DNA of 64,000 nucleotides from Tethya wilhelma (Eukaryota > Porifera > Demospongiae > Tethyida > Tethyidae), in NCBI GenBank assembly GCA_964030475.1, contig CAXIPT010000007.1, positions 426,055 through 490,054 of the forward strand, given 5' to 3'. The first letter of the stretch is position 1. Every line of letters begins with the position of its first letter. Below the pieces are notes generated by a model. That model had not been told where the DNA came from, searched no databases, and saw only the letters and a list, made by a program, of their open reading frames with translations. The translations under genes and the position numbers were made by a program. This document shows, in pieces, positions 37,465-47,576 of the stretch.

Positions 37465-40400
37465 CACACACAGCAATCCGAGGGATTTCTAAGAGACGAT
37501 ACTCTTATCCTAAGATTCAGTGTCAGAGCTCCGACCTACTACGTGAAATGTCAAGACCTTGTTCTGTAAGATTATTGCAAATATTACATCATCATTACAT
37601 CATTGACTGTTGCTATGACAACATAGATACATCAAGAAGCTGGAGAGTGACAAGGAGGCACTCAAACAACAGCTCTCGGTCACTCGTAAGCAAGTTGAAC
37701 AACTCAAGAACGAAAAACGCTCACTCATGGAAGGTTAGTAACATGCACACATCTAGTTCTACTGTAGAGCCTTCTATTTGTTTAGTGAGGGAAGTGAATT
37801 CATTCTTTTTTTGTTTTTTCTTTTTTGCTGTGTAAATGAAGAATTTCTTCCCGTTTTCCTGCACTGTAAAGGGTCACAAAAAATTAAAAAATTGGTCCAG
37901 CTAGAGACTAGATTTACTCAAGCCTGAGATAGACACACAGCATTGGTATTTGTATCTTTAAAGAAACTAGCACAACGTGTCAATTCATCTCTAGATCTTA
38001 CAACTTATTTCAATCATTTGTCTTTTTGTTCCCCTCTCCAGCTCGCACCAGCCCCTCCCACACCAGTGGCTCCACCCACCAGGAGAGGGAGAACAGAGAC
38101 GCTGGAAATACGCTTCACGTCTCTCCTCATAGTCGTCACCAGCACTCCCACAGCGCCCCCCACGAGCACCCCCCTCACTCCCATCACAACTCCCCCCGTG
38201 AGGGCCGCGGGGGTCAGAGGGTGGAGGGGGAGGAGTCACCCAGGAGGAGCTACCTCTCTGCCTCCCAACATCACGTGGGTCAAGCCAGCCCCAAGAGATC
38301 CTACTTGCAACACTCGGTGCATTCCGACTCCAGGTAACTTATAGTGTGTATACTTACTGCATACACACACAATCATACATAATAATAATATATGCATGTA
38401 ACAATTATTGGTGTTCAATTTCTTATTTCTGAAATTATACTCAAATAAGCTGCCAATTGACTTTTGCACTTAAAAATTTTTCATCTGATTCCGTTATTGC
38501 CAATTTATACCAAACTAAGCATATCCACTAATAAAGTCTTGCTTTACTTTTTATTCTAATGATGTCATTAATATACCTATTCCAATGATGTCATTAATAA
38601 ACCTATTCCAATGATGTCATTAATAAACCAATTCCAATGATGTCATTGATAATTCTCTCCCCTACAGGCTTCTCTCCAATGGTGAGTCTCGTAGCATGGC
38701 TCACATGGTCTATCGTAGACGCTCCACCCACGATGCATCCCCCGAGGCTATGAGGATCAGGGACCAGAGGAGACGGTCCACTGACATGTACGACCAAAGT
38801 GGAGCATTTTCATCACGAAGCCACACCCAGCCTGCACGAGGTCTTTCCCAGTCCCTCCAAGAGCTCCAAGAACACGCCACGACCCAGCATGAGCCTCCAG
38901 CTAGCTTCAATGAAGGGAGCAACACAAGTATGGAACTAGGAACAGAGGAATCGGGACATCGGGTGAAGGAGCACTCACGTTCCAACGAAAAGAGAAGGAG
39001 AGTTCGTGAGAGACCCCACACAGCCGGTCCTGCCACCAACCCCCCTCACCCACAGGGGGCAAGTGGGGGACAGTTTGATAATACGTTTGATTCTGGAAGC
39101 GATCACGAGGGGGCCAGGGAGAATTCTCAGCCGGAACCCCCACTGAATGCTAACGACATTTATCTACATGTTGAAGACAACGATGACCAAAACACCGTCA
39201 AATCGGCCTCGTCCACTTCCACACTAACGGCAGGGGCAGGTAGTGGAAGTCCCCCTCGCAACGTAAACGGGACAAACGGGAATAAACTGGCTCCCCAGAC
39301 ACAGCAGCAGCAGCAACGTCAGCAGCAGTTGAGCCAGGAGCCGTTTGGCGAGGAGGATCACACGGAGATGATCCTGCTCCCCCTCCAGGACGGCCTCCTC
39401 ATGGCCTCCCAGCCACACTACTACGAGCACCACGTCTACACGGGCCAGTACCCCGGCCTCTCCCAACCCATCTCCCCGCTCAAGAACAAACACGGGAAGT
39501 CTCTGACGGACATTCATGCAGCTGCTGCTAGCGCTGCACAGATGATGACCACTCAAACCACGACAGCTACCAGTGGCGGGACGGGGAACACAACCAACCT
39601 GCGCTCACAACAATTTCTCTCACAATCTGTCGTAGAGTTTCCTCGCTATCATCAACACCGGGACGTCCACCATCACCACCAGCAGCAGCAACAGCGCTAC
39701 GAGTCCTCGGCCCGTCACGACGGTCGCTACGTGGAGCATGGCTCTTCGAACAGGCCAATGATGAAACTCCCCCACTATGCCTCTCACGGTCGGCTACATC
39801 GCAACTCGAGCGATTCGCATCTCGATCGAGATTACGACGGGCCTCCGGGTACTAAAGCTTCGATCATGTCCGCCTTGAGTCGCTGCAGAGAAGAAGCCGA
39901 ACAGAACAAACAGAGAGAAAGAGAAAGACACCATCATGGCGGTCATCGCAGAGGGCAGCAGACTAAAGGTCACTTTGGGGGCACCAAACTTCAGAAGGCT
40001 ACCACAGTTGTCGGCAAGGGAGGAAATGATGGGAACAAGTACAAGTCCAACTCCCTGGACAGTCACAGGTATGTTGTGACGTGTGTCCTCACCCTGGTTC
40101 AATGATGTTTGGGTTAAGATACACATAATGTTTGCCACTTGGGGTTTGGTGGAATTTTTGATTTGTATGGATAAATATAAATATTAAGAAAAAAATTTAA
40201 ATATCAATGTTTGTGTGATATTGAGACTTCACAAATAACTTATGAATGTCTTTATTGTGATTCCAATTGCAGCCCATCTCATCGCAGGACGGCAGCCGCT
40301 CAAAGAGTTGCCGTGACGACCGTTACAAGCTCTTCGCCTCCACCCTCGGCTTCCTCTGGTGCCGCTCTGTCTCCTTCCCCGGCCGGGAGCACCAAGGCAA

Positions 40401-40525
40401 GGGAGAAGAGTCCGATCTCAAGTGCCAAGTTGGATTTGCCGGGAGTTGAGGAGTCCTCTAGTAATCTTGTGGCCACAGGCAAGAGTATTAGCACCTCTTC
40501 GCTGAATTTGAGTCAGATATTGTGA
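33359..40525 (+). CDS. TRIM37: TRIM37-like E3 ubiquitin ligase, with internal exons missing in the assembly
   Basis: TRIM37 is a RING E3 ligase that restrains centriole-assembly factors and acts at peroxisomes. Visible exons: 33359-33412, 37026-37127, 37474-37565, 37627-37733, 38042-38333, 38668-40068, 40273-40525. The second encodes the first half of the RING ([28 protein letters not shown]). The third encodes the end of the MATH domain ([16 protein letters not shown]), followed by a coiled coil ([14 protein letters not shown]). The last three give a long disordered tail rich in Ser, Gln and His. The five exons after the gap total 2145 nt and are in frame. The rest of the RING, the B-box, coiled coil and most of MATH should lie between 37127 and 37474, where only 346 bp with an N at 37430 are present. 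They are therefore probably absent from the assembly rather than from the gene. Confidence 0.82.
33413..37025 (+). other. TRIM37: Large first intron of TRIM37
   Basis: A 3.6-kb intron in a region where most introns are under 150 bp. It is A/T rich with a (TA)n run at about 34545-34567 and several short unrelated ORFs that lack codon-like conservation. I see no recognisable exon, RNA gene or element in it. Confidence 0.6.
37430..37462. repeat. (CA)n microsatellite with assembly N at 37430
   Basis: A single N directly precedes the CA tract. It coincides with the place where about 1 kb of TRIM37 coding sequence should be, so it very likely stands for a gap of unknown size. Confidence 0.85.
38553..38656. 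repeat. 26-bp minisatellite, four copies
   Basis: Four consecutive 26-bp units, each containing AATGATGTCATT, just before the acceptor of the largest TRIM37 exon. The last unit merges into the pyrimidine tract. TGATGTCA is one base from the CRE octamer. Confidence 0.85.
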
Positions 40526-41082
40526 ACAGAAAGTGAAATTGTTTGTTTTGTTTGAATGTTTGTTTGTTTGTTTATCACATTTAAATCTTGTCGTTGTCAG
40601 AAATATATTATACCCTCCAGCCCTATTGATATATGTGTGTGTGTGTGTGTGTTGTGTGACTGTATATATTATTTAACCCATTGTTGTCCTGATGAATATT
40701 TATATCTTTGAAAGAAATTTTTAACCGATCGATTTGCCATATTTTTTTAACTGAGTGACAGCTAAGTTATGTAGTCTATATTTATCGTGTCAGCTCATGC
40801 AGAATCAATATATATAATGTGTTTTTTACCCCCAACCTGATATTATAAATATTATGATATTCGTTTGTAATTTGGCGCCAAAAAATGTCATGTTTGCATG
40901 CGTTTTCGGAAGTTGTTAATTCGTTAGTGTCGCATTCCAATGCAACAGTCCGTTGTGCGGTGAGAAGCTCTTGATTTGCTAATCAGATTTCGAAAGCTAG
41001 GTGGACGCAAGCAAGAAACATAAAAACTGCTGTACGATTGATTCACTAAAGATACAGTTGTCTATAGCTTCCCAGAGTCATC
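40526..41082. other. Intergenic region, TRIM37 to first 4TM gene
   Basis: 3' flank with GTTTGTTTGTTTG, a short (TG)n near 40635 and A/T-rich sequence, then the 5' flank of the next gene. No feature recognised. Confidence 0.5.
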
Positions 41083-41781
41083 ATGCTGACAGGAATAGCC
41101 AGAAAGGTAAGAAAATTTACACCTTTGGACGCCAAAGCAGCTGAAAGTTATGAATAATTTATTGATGAATATATGCCTGCATGCTAGCTAGTCTAAAAAG
41201 TATAGTTGTTAGAAAAAATAAAATTATGATGTTATTTTTTTTGATATTTTAGTTTTCAGTTCCATTTCTTTTGCTCTCTCTCTTGGCATGGATAGCATTT
41301 GGTATTGGATTTGGACTCAGGAACTTCTAGTAAGTTCATTTGCATGAATTACAACTGAAGACTATTGTGTCTGTCTGGATCACAAGTAATGACTGCACAT
41401 ATAGCTATATACAGTCCCGTGACTTGAATCCTGTAGACTCTACATTGCTTGTTTTCCTTTCACTGTTGTCACTGTATTCTCTAGTTACTCTGAAGAGGAC
41501 TCCATTGCTCTGAACAACGCAGTTGAACCGGAATTCTTCTTCTTCTGGTTGTTTGGTGTGGCCTGTCCCATTCTCCTCATCTTCAGCTTCATTCACGCCT
41601 TCTGGGAGCAGAGATTCTCTCGTCTTCTGGTGAATTATTGTTATTAGCAGTAATTTTTTCCATGCACAATCATACCGTACATTGTAGAGTCACTCAGTGT
41701 GAAAACAATCTGTTTAGTTGATGTTTTCATGACAAGTTGAACATAATCTGTTTTCTTGGTTTGTTTAAGCCTTGTTTCAAC

Positions 41782-41837
<56 letters not shown>

Positions 41838-42953
41838 NGATGTTTGTCTTTCTCCCCCTCTGTCTGGTGGCAGCTGGAGGTGTGCTGTTCTTTGACGGAT
41901 TTCAGATCTTCCATTTCTATCAAAACAGAAGTGGCAATTCTATCAACGTCTTCTGCAATGTTCACAGCGTCGCTGCTTCGGGCAATAACTCAACCGTGAC
42001 ATCGGGTGGATCTGGTGATGCCATGCTCTCCTTGGACCCGCCCATGATCAACGGAGACCAGCTGTTCATCCCCATTGAGTTTGCTGGTGCCGTCTCAGCA
42101 GTTGTGTTTCATGTACGTAGACTAAAAGCTTAACCCTTTCATAGCTTGTAAATTTCAATGACTCTGCCTGATAAGTTGTCCATCCATGCTCCAAAGTCAA
42201 CTGCACATGAGCCTGGTGCTGTGACTGTGGAAAGTTAAATGCTTTAGTAGAAAAACTAGCTGTAAATCCCCTTTTACTCTAACGGAAGGGAAAGCCTGCC
42301 TAGTTACAAAGCTAACATGAATTTTAACCTGCTCGATTCAATTTGTGTTTCTCAGTCGACTCTCGTACAATGCCTATATCTCGTTCATCCACTGGTTGTG
42401 GTGACCGTATTCTGCCTCACTGAGGAAGGCTATTTAATATCTGCCACGGTCATTAATTATATCAGCTATGATAGAGCCAGTCGCTATTTGATATGTATTG
42501 TATGTCAGTGCTTGCTTCATGGCTCACACTACCCAGGCCTGTGTTTGATAAGTTGCAACGCTATCAGTGTCAGTATAGTGCTGCATGCATTGAATGGTTT
42601 CTTTCTTGGCTGTTAGTTGCAGTTTCTTAGCCTGTGGAATGGGAACAGCTGGCATTTGGATCGATGCATTGTGGCAAGTGGAGCTCAATTGAGAGAATGC
42701 GTGTGGTCACATTATTCAAGGGTGTCTAAAATGTTTAAGCACTTTGCCTCACAATGGTAGCACACTTAGTCACAACACACACTCAATTGTTACTGGGTTT
42801 GGTGAATGCAGCTATAAATGTACTGACATGCTCCACCTAACCTTCACACGTTGTTCATTGATCATGCCATGTGCATGTGTGTACCATGCTGTGACATGAC
42901 CTAATGTATTCTCACTGTGCTGTTTACAATCAACAATGTACACCATGATACAC

Positions 42954-43018
<65 letters not shown>

Positions 43019-43093
43019 NGGATATTTCTCCTGTTCACCCCATTCTATGCTGAGAAGAATCCATCTTATTATGACGCTTATAACGACTACTGA
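41083..43093 (+). CDS. Four-TM protein A of a tandem family
   Basis: Exons 41083-41106, 41253-41329, 41485-41629, 41840-42112 and 43019-43093 give 594 nt (197 residues) if the N at 43019 is one in-frame base. Layout: short cytoplasmic start (MLTGIARK), TM1 (SVPFLLLSLLAWIAFGIGFG), an acidic first loop, TM2 (WLFGVACPILLIFSF), TM3 (FLPLCLVAAGGVLFF), a long Asn-rich second loop with NNST sites, TM4 across the last intron, and a tyrosine-rich tail (YYDAYNDY). Exon lengths 24, 77 and 145 match those of gene B exactly. The N at 41838 hides an acceptor (it would be CAG if N is A). Function unknown; the topology recalls claudin/TMEM-type proteins but no signature was recognised. Confidence 0.75.
41787..41838. 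repeat. (CT)n microsatellite with N at 41838
   Basis: The N sits directly before the G preceding exon 4 of 4TM gene A. If N is A the acceptor CAG is complete. Confidence 0.85.
42113..43018 (+). other. Last intron of 4TM gene A, ending in (CT)n with N
   Basis: About 0.9 kb without recognisable exon. The last 60 bp are a CT microsatellite (42957-43018) closed by an N at 43019, so the true acceptor is not in the assembly. Confidence 0.6.
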
Positions 43094-43279
43094 AACCTTC
43101 CAAGGAACCAGCAAACACGCACAATTATTATAATATTTAATCTTTTGTTTGCATTAGTTTTTACTGTACAATGTCCTCTGTAGTTCAAAGGTCATTTAAT
43201 TTATGTCAAGTCAGCATTTTTTGTATTCCTGAATAATCAATAATCAATCGTCTTCTGTTCTCTGCTGGTGACTAGTACG

Positions 43280-43872
43280 ATGTTGGAGGGCACTGCTAAC
43301 AAGGTGAATGCATGCTGTGTGATTAGAGCTTTCACGATTTATTTGATACTGTAGCAAAATATGATCATAGTCTGTGGTAAAAAGCGTCTAGCTAATTATG
43401 GGTGGTACCCACAGAGATCATGAGACATTATCAGAAGTTAGTATATAAAATTATGTACACACACACACACACACGCAATCCACAGATTTCTTTTGTTGTG
43501 GTCTTCCTCTCTGCTTGCTGTTGGGTGATTTATATCGCTGGCTTTGCAATGAGATATGAAGAGTATGTAGCTATACTATGATAATCTCGGTAGCCAGACT
43601 CTCCACACCCATTTTTTTGTGGAGAGTCTGGCTAGTGAGACTAGTAGCTATATACGTAAAGCTTTGCATATCAATCTTGATAAAGTTTACGTTACTTTAA
43701 GTGATTGTTTGTTCCTTTGTCTCCCAGGATGAATGACCCAGTGACGAATGCTACAAATCCTCTCTTTTCCGCCCACTACTTCACTCACTGGTGCTTCTTG
43801 GTGTGCTCCTTCTTCTTCTTCCTTCTTACCTTTCTCCATCTCCTCTGTGGCAACATCTGCACTGCCTTGATG

Positions 43873-43954
<82 letters not shown>

Positions 43955-44784
43955 NCACTTAGCCTTGTTCCCAGGCTCCCTCTCTGGAAATGAAAATGTG
44001 CACTTAATTTTCCCGGTGAGTGTGGACTCACGGGGAGGGAGCCTGAGAACGAGGCTAACACACACACATACTTGTGTTATGTAGCTATGTATGCATATTG
44101 TATACAAATGCTATCACCTACATTAAATTTTAACCACCAAAATTTATAGCTTAGCTTGATTTATACCAACTCTCCAGTGGACCACAATTTCCACCCTCTC
44201 TGTGGGTTGAGAAAATTAATAACAGCCAAAAAAGAACCACTTTCAAATCTATGGACGGTCTCCATGGTTATTGATCTTAATGCTTTCATTATCATTATCC
44301 TATTATCTGTCCATAATTTCAACCCCCCACCCCCTTCCCGAATCATTTCATTGGTTGTGTACGTATGTGTGTTCCACCCCCCACCCCCCCTAGGTTCTCT
44401 TTCTCCTCCCTGTGATCCTGGTCACGGCTGGAGGGGTCTTGGATAAAGACGGCACCTTTCTCTACGCCTACTACCATGACAACCAGATCGTTGATTACAT
44501 GGATTATGCAGCGATCGAATTTTCTGGTGCCTTAGGAGCCGTGTTCTTTTACGTGAGTGAACAGACATAGTTTGGTTTCTCTAGAGAGTGTGGCATATTT
44601 TTACAAATTGTACATAATTATACAGTAGCTCAGTAGAAAATCGTACCAGGTCTAGTCATGCACATAACCATTTCTTGTGAGTCTTTGTTCCTTAGCTCTC
44701 CTTCTCATTAATTCATTAATAGTTCATTATAAGTTAATTAATAGAATAATGATTATGTGTGCGACTTTAAGTTCTTGACTGGCC

Positions 44785-44845
<61 letters not shown>

Positions 44846-45009
44846 CACGGCCACAAGACATATAATTTCACACACATACAAACTAAATCTCTATGCTGTA
44901 TTGCATTCTGCAGTGGTTATCTCTGGTGCTGTGGGTGTGTCATTCCTATGGAAACAGAAATAACAAGAAATCATCGAATCAAGCTGAATACGAGAATATC
45001 AACTATTGA
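43280..45009 (+). CDS. Four-TM protein B of a tandem family
   Basis: Exons 43280-43303, 43486-43562, 43728-43872, 44394-44552, 44914-45009; 501 nt, 166 residues, all in phase. TM1 contains VVVFLSACCWVIYIAGFA, the first loop is short (MNDPVTNATNP), TM2 is HWCFLVCSFFFFLLTFLHLL, TM3 is VLFLLPVILVTAGGVL, and TM4 spans the last exon junction (ALGAVFFY / WLSLVLWVCHSY). The short tail carries YENI. Intron positions and phases equal those of gene A, so the two arose by tandem duplication. The N at 43955 lies in the third intron's CA repeat. Function unknown. Confidence 0.8.
43591..43634. mobile_element. Perfect-arm hairpin, 44 bp
   Basis: AGCCAGACTCTCCACA and its exact reverse complement TGTGGAGAGTCTGGCT are separated by about 10 bases with a T-run. 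It lies in an intron of 4TM gene B. It could be a minimal MITE or a structured RNA. Confidence 0.7.
43875..43957. repeat. (CA)n microsatellite with N at 43955
   Basis: CA tract in the third intron of 4TM gene B, next to the MITE-like element. Confidence 0.9.
43959..44058. mobile_element. 100-bp MITE-like element with 24-bp inverted ends
   Basis: Left end TTAGCCTTGTTCCCAGGCTC and right end the reverse complement of TTAGCCTCGTTCTCAGGCTC, with two mismatches over 24 bp. The interior is non-coding. It is flanked by CA repeats on both sides, consistent with insertion into the microsatellite. Confidence 0.75.
44786..44842. repeat. (CA)n microsatellite
   Basis: CA tract in the last intron of 4TM gene B. 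Confidence 0.9.
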
Positions 45010-45374
45010 ACATATGCACACTGTTTTGTATATAGCAACTCAATTTTGTGTTAGTGCAACCTCAAATATCATGTGTGATTCAAACATGAAATTGATCATT
45101 ATGGTTTTGGCTTAATAACATATATACAAAGTCATGATATCAACGCACCTCTTACTTAAGGTGTACGGTATGCTGATCAGTATATTCATAGGGTTATGTA
45201 CTTTGTATGTGTGTGGCAACAATTATAAACGTAAGTTGTTTGTGCGATTCTAATTCTCAGGCCCGCCCTTTTCTGGACACACCCATCAACTTTTGCTTCA
45301 GTTTTTGAACCTGCATTTGAAAATTCTACTGCAAAAAAGTTTGCAAGTGTCATTTTTGTAAGAAAGAAGCTACC

Positions 45375-46550
45375 ATGAAGCTACTGAGAGGCGTTGGAAG
45401 AAAGGTAGGTTGATTTAGTGCGCTTATCGCTTGCAGCTAGCATGCATGCGTTGCACGGCGTGCTGAGCCTGAGTTGCAAGCTCGGCGTGGGTGGGGCTCA
45501 CTGGCACTTGGCTCACGCAAATACAATATCAACCTAGCTGTACCCTTTCCTTGCAGCTGTCCCTCCCTATTTTGGTGCTCTCGCTAATGGGATGGATGCT
45601 CTACATTGTAGGGTTTGCTGTCATCAACAACAGAAGAACATTGTAAGATCCAAAATTTAAGAAAATAAATCTCAAAATCAAAATTAATAATCATAATGTA
45701 ATTCTCTTAGCTTGTGAGTAAACTATAGCATACATAATTTCTTTCTCCACAGCTTCAGTGACTACAGGACCGTGGGTGTCAATGTGACCTATGAAGATGG
45801 CAGTATTATTCTCCGTAGGGATGACTCCATGCCCGCCCACCGAGCTAGTCTGGACTGGCTGCCACACTGGGTGGTCGTCATTGTGGGGCCATTTCTCTTC
45901 CTCTGCATGTTCCTCCATCTCCTCATTGGTCGATGGTTCACAGGCATCCTCGTATCCTCTCATACAAGACAGACAAGTGTTGAAAAAAAATTCTGATTTT
46001 TTTTTACTGCATGCATGCATAATACATAATGATTCTGTGAGTTACCAAGTAAAAGTTAGCTGCTTCAGAAGCAACCTTGTGTACCAATGTCTGAAGGTAC
46101 TAGTATATAACTCCTTGACTCAGATTCTGTCTTAAGACTCATTTCCTGACCTGTCTCTACCTTGTGTGTGGCGGAGCAGTGATCTACCTGTGGGCTCTCC
46201 GTCTGTTCAGCGAAGGAAGGGAGGGATATCGCTACTACTTCAACCTGGACAGGGAGGAGACGGCCGGCTGGCTGACGGAGGACTACTGGGGACTGTGGCC
46301 TCTCATTGAGTGGGTCGGGTGCCTCTCTTCTGTCTTCTTTCTGGTATGTATGTATGTTTCAAGGAGTTCTAACTGTACGTGTTAGATTTTATTAGGCCTT
46401 GTTTGGAAACATGGCTAGAATCAGTAGCTCAGCAAACATTTTATCTGAATTGTTAGCCTACTAAGCTGTAATTCCAAGTCATGATAATAATGGCTGGGTA
46501 ACTATAATGTATTATGTGGAGTCAATGTTTTTGTCATATCAATTGTTTTG

Positions 46551-46620
<70 letters not shown>

Positions 46621-46877
46621 NTCTCTCTCTCTCTCTCTCTCTTGATCTTTAGACATTCTTTGTGATGATGTGGCCTTGCTTCCGTTCCAAGAGCTGCAAG
46701 AAAGAGGAGACCTACGAGGAGGAGTACTACGATCAAGAAGAAGAAGAAGAAGCAGAGTACTACGACGAGGAACAGCCAGGGGAGGAAGAGGAGGAGCACC
46801 ACGGAGAAGAGGAGGAGGAGGACATACCCCCAGGGGAGTTTGAAGAGGAGAAGGCGGAAGACACCGAGCTAGTGTAG
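45375..46877 (+). CDS. Four-TM protein C of a tandem family, acidic tail
   Basis: Exons 45375-45404, 45557-45642, 45753-45951, 46137-46343, 46653-46877; 747 nt, 248 residues, in phase. TM1 is LPILVLSLMGWMLYIVGFAV, TM2 HWVVVIVGPFLFLCMFLHLL, TM3 LYLVCGGAVIYLWAL, TM4 IEWVGCLSSVFFL plus TFFVMMW. It shares intron phases and the start pattern (MKLLRGVGRK) with gene A but has diverged much further. The tail of about 70 residues is strongly acidic and Tyr-rich (YDQEEEEEAEYYDEE), unlike those of A and B. The N at 46621 lies in the last intron's CT repeat. Function unknown. Confidence 0.78.
46553..46642. repeat. (CT)n microsatellite with N at 46621
   Basis: CT tract in the last intron of 4TM gene C. 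The flanking exons join in phase. Confidence 0.9.
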
Positions 46878-47576
46878 TGACATGATACACAACCACATAC
46901 TCACTTCAGCTCATAATATATCGATCCTCAACTCAGACAATATATTGAAAGTTAATGTTCTACGTATAATTGTTCTATATATTGTACCTTAGGAAAAACG
47001 TAATATACCCACACACTGGTACCCTCACAGCTAGTTCATGTTATTGTTATAGTCAAGCACTTAGTAACGCTTCTTTAATTAGTCCCCACCATTTTTAACG
47101 CAATACTCAAATGCTTTTGTTTTCAATTTCAAAAATTAACTTTATTTATCGCTGTTAAATTTGCATATACCCTTTGTACCAATGACATATTTTAACAAAA
47201 TATTTATACAAAAAATAGTGCGATATAGGATACTGGGGTGCCACGCCCTTGACACACCTCCACATTTGATAATATAAACATGAATATTCCAACAATAATC
47301 ACGTCTCATTCAATCAATATTCGTGAAGGCTGGGCAAACTCAGCAGAGTATATATTATAAGTTCTCAACACAGGTCCAGCTCTTTAATAACCTCATCTAT
47401 ATACCGCCTCGGATAATTAGCCATGACACATGTTACTGTGCAATCGAAGTAATCAATCGATCGGAGTGGAATTGGTTTGCTACATAGTGCATGCAATCAC
47501 GCTAAAAACACATTGATCAAAATTAAACTTTCAGTAAAGAAAACACAATAACACCCTGAATAGTTTGAGAGGTTAC
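46878..47576. other. Intergenic, with degraded copy of the Moonraker last exon and 3' flank
   Basis: Positions 47138-47416 match 49235-49533 as an imperfect direct repeat (for example GGGGTGCCACGCCCTTGACA and GAAGGCTGGGCAAACTCAGC in both). At 49434-49548 the repeat is coding (end of the Moonraker-like gene). Here the equivalent frame is broken by stops, so it is a pseudo-exon. Confidence 0.8.
47138..47416. repeat. Direct repeat, left copy (flanks the kinase-like gene)
   Basis: About 280 bp, paired with 49235-49533, roughly 80-85% identical by eye with small indels. Together the pair brackets the intronless kinase-like gene. Confidence 0.85.

Noticed and set aside
38710..39756. Several minus-strand ORFs of 60-110 residues opposite the large TRIM37 exon
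   Set aside because: Shadows of a long open exon; no splice context or recognisable domain.
40926..41082. Possible tRNA or small RNA gene upstream of 4TM gene A
   Set aside because: No cloverleaf or A/B box pattern could be made out by eye.
43705..43962. ORFs with long H-T or C-V dipeptide runs here and at other CA/GT tracts
   Set aside because: Translations of CA/GT microsatellites; the coding part upstream belongs to the spliced 4TM gene B exon.
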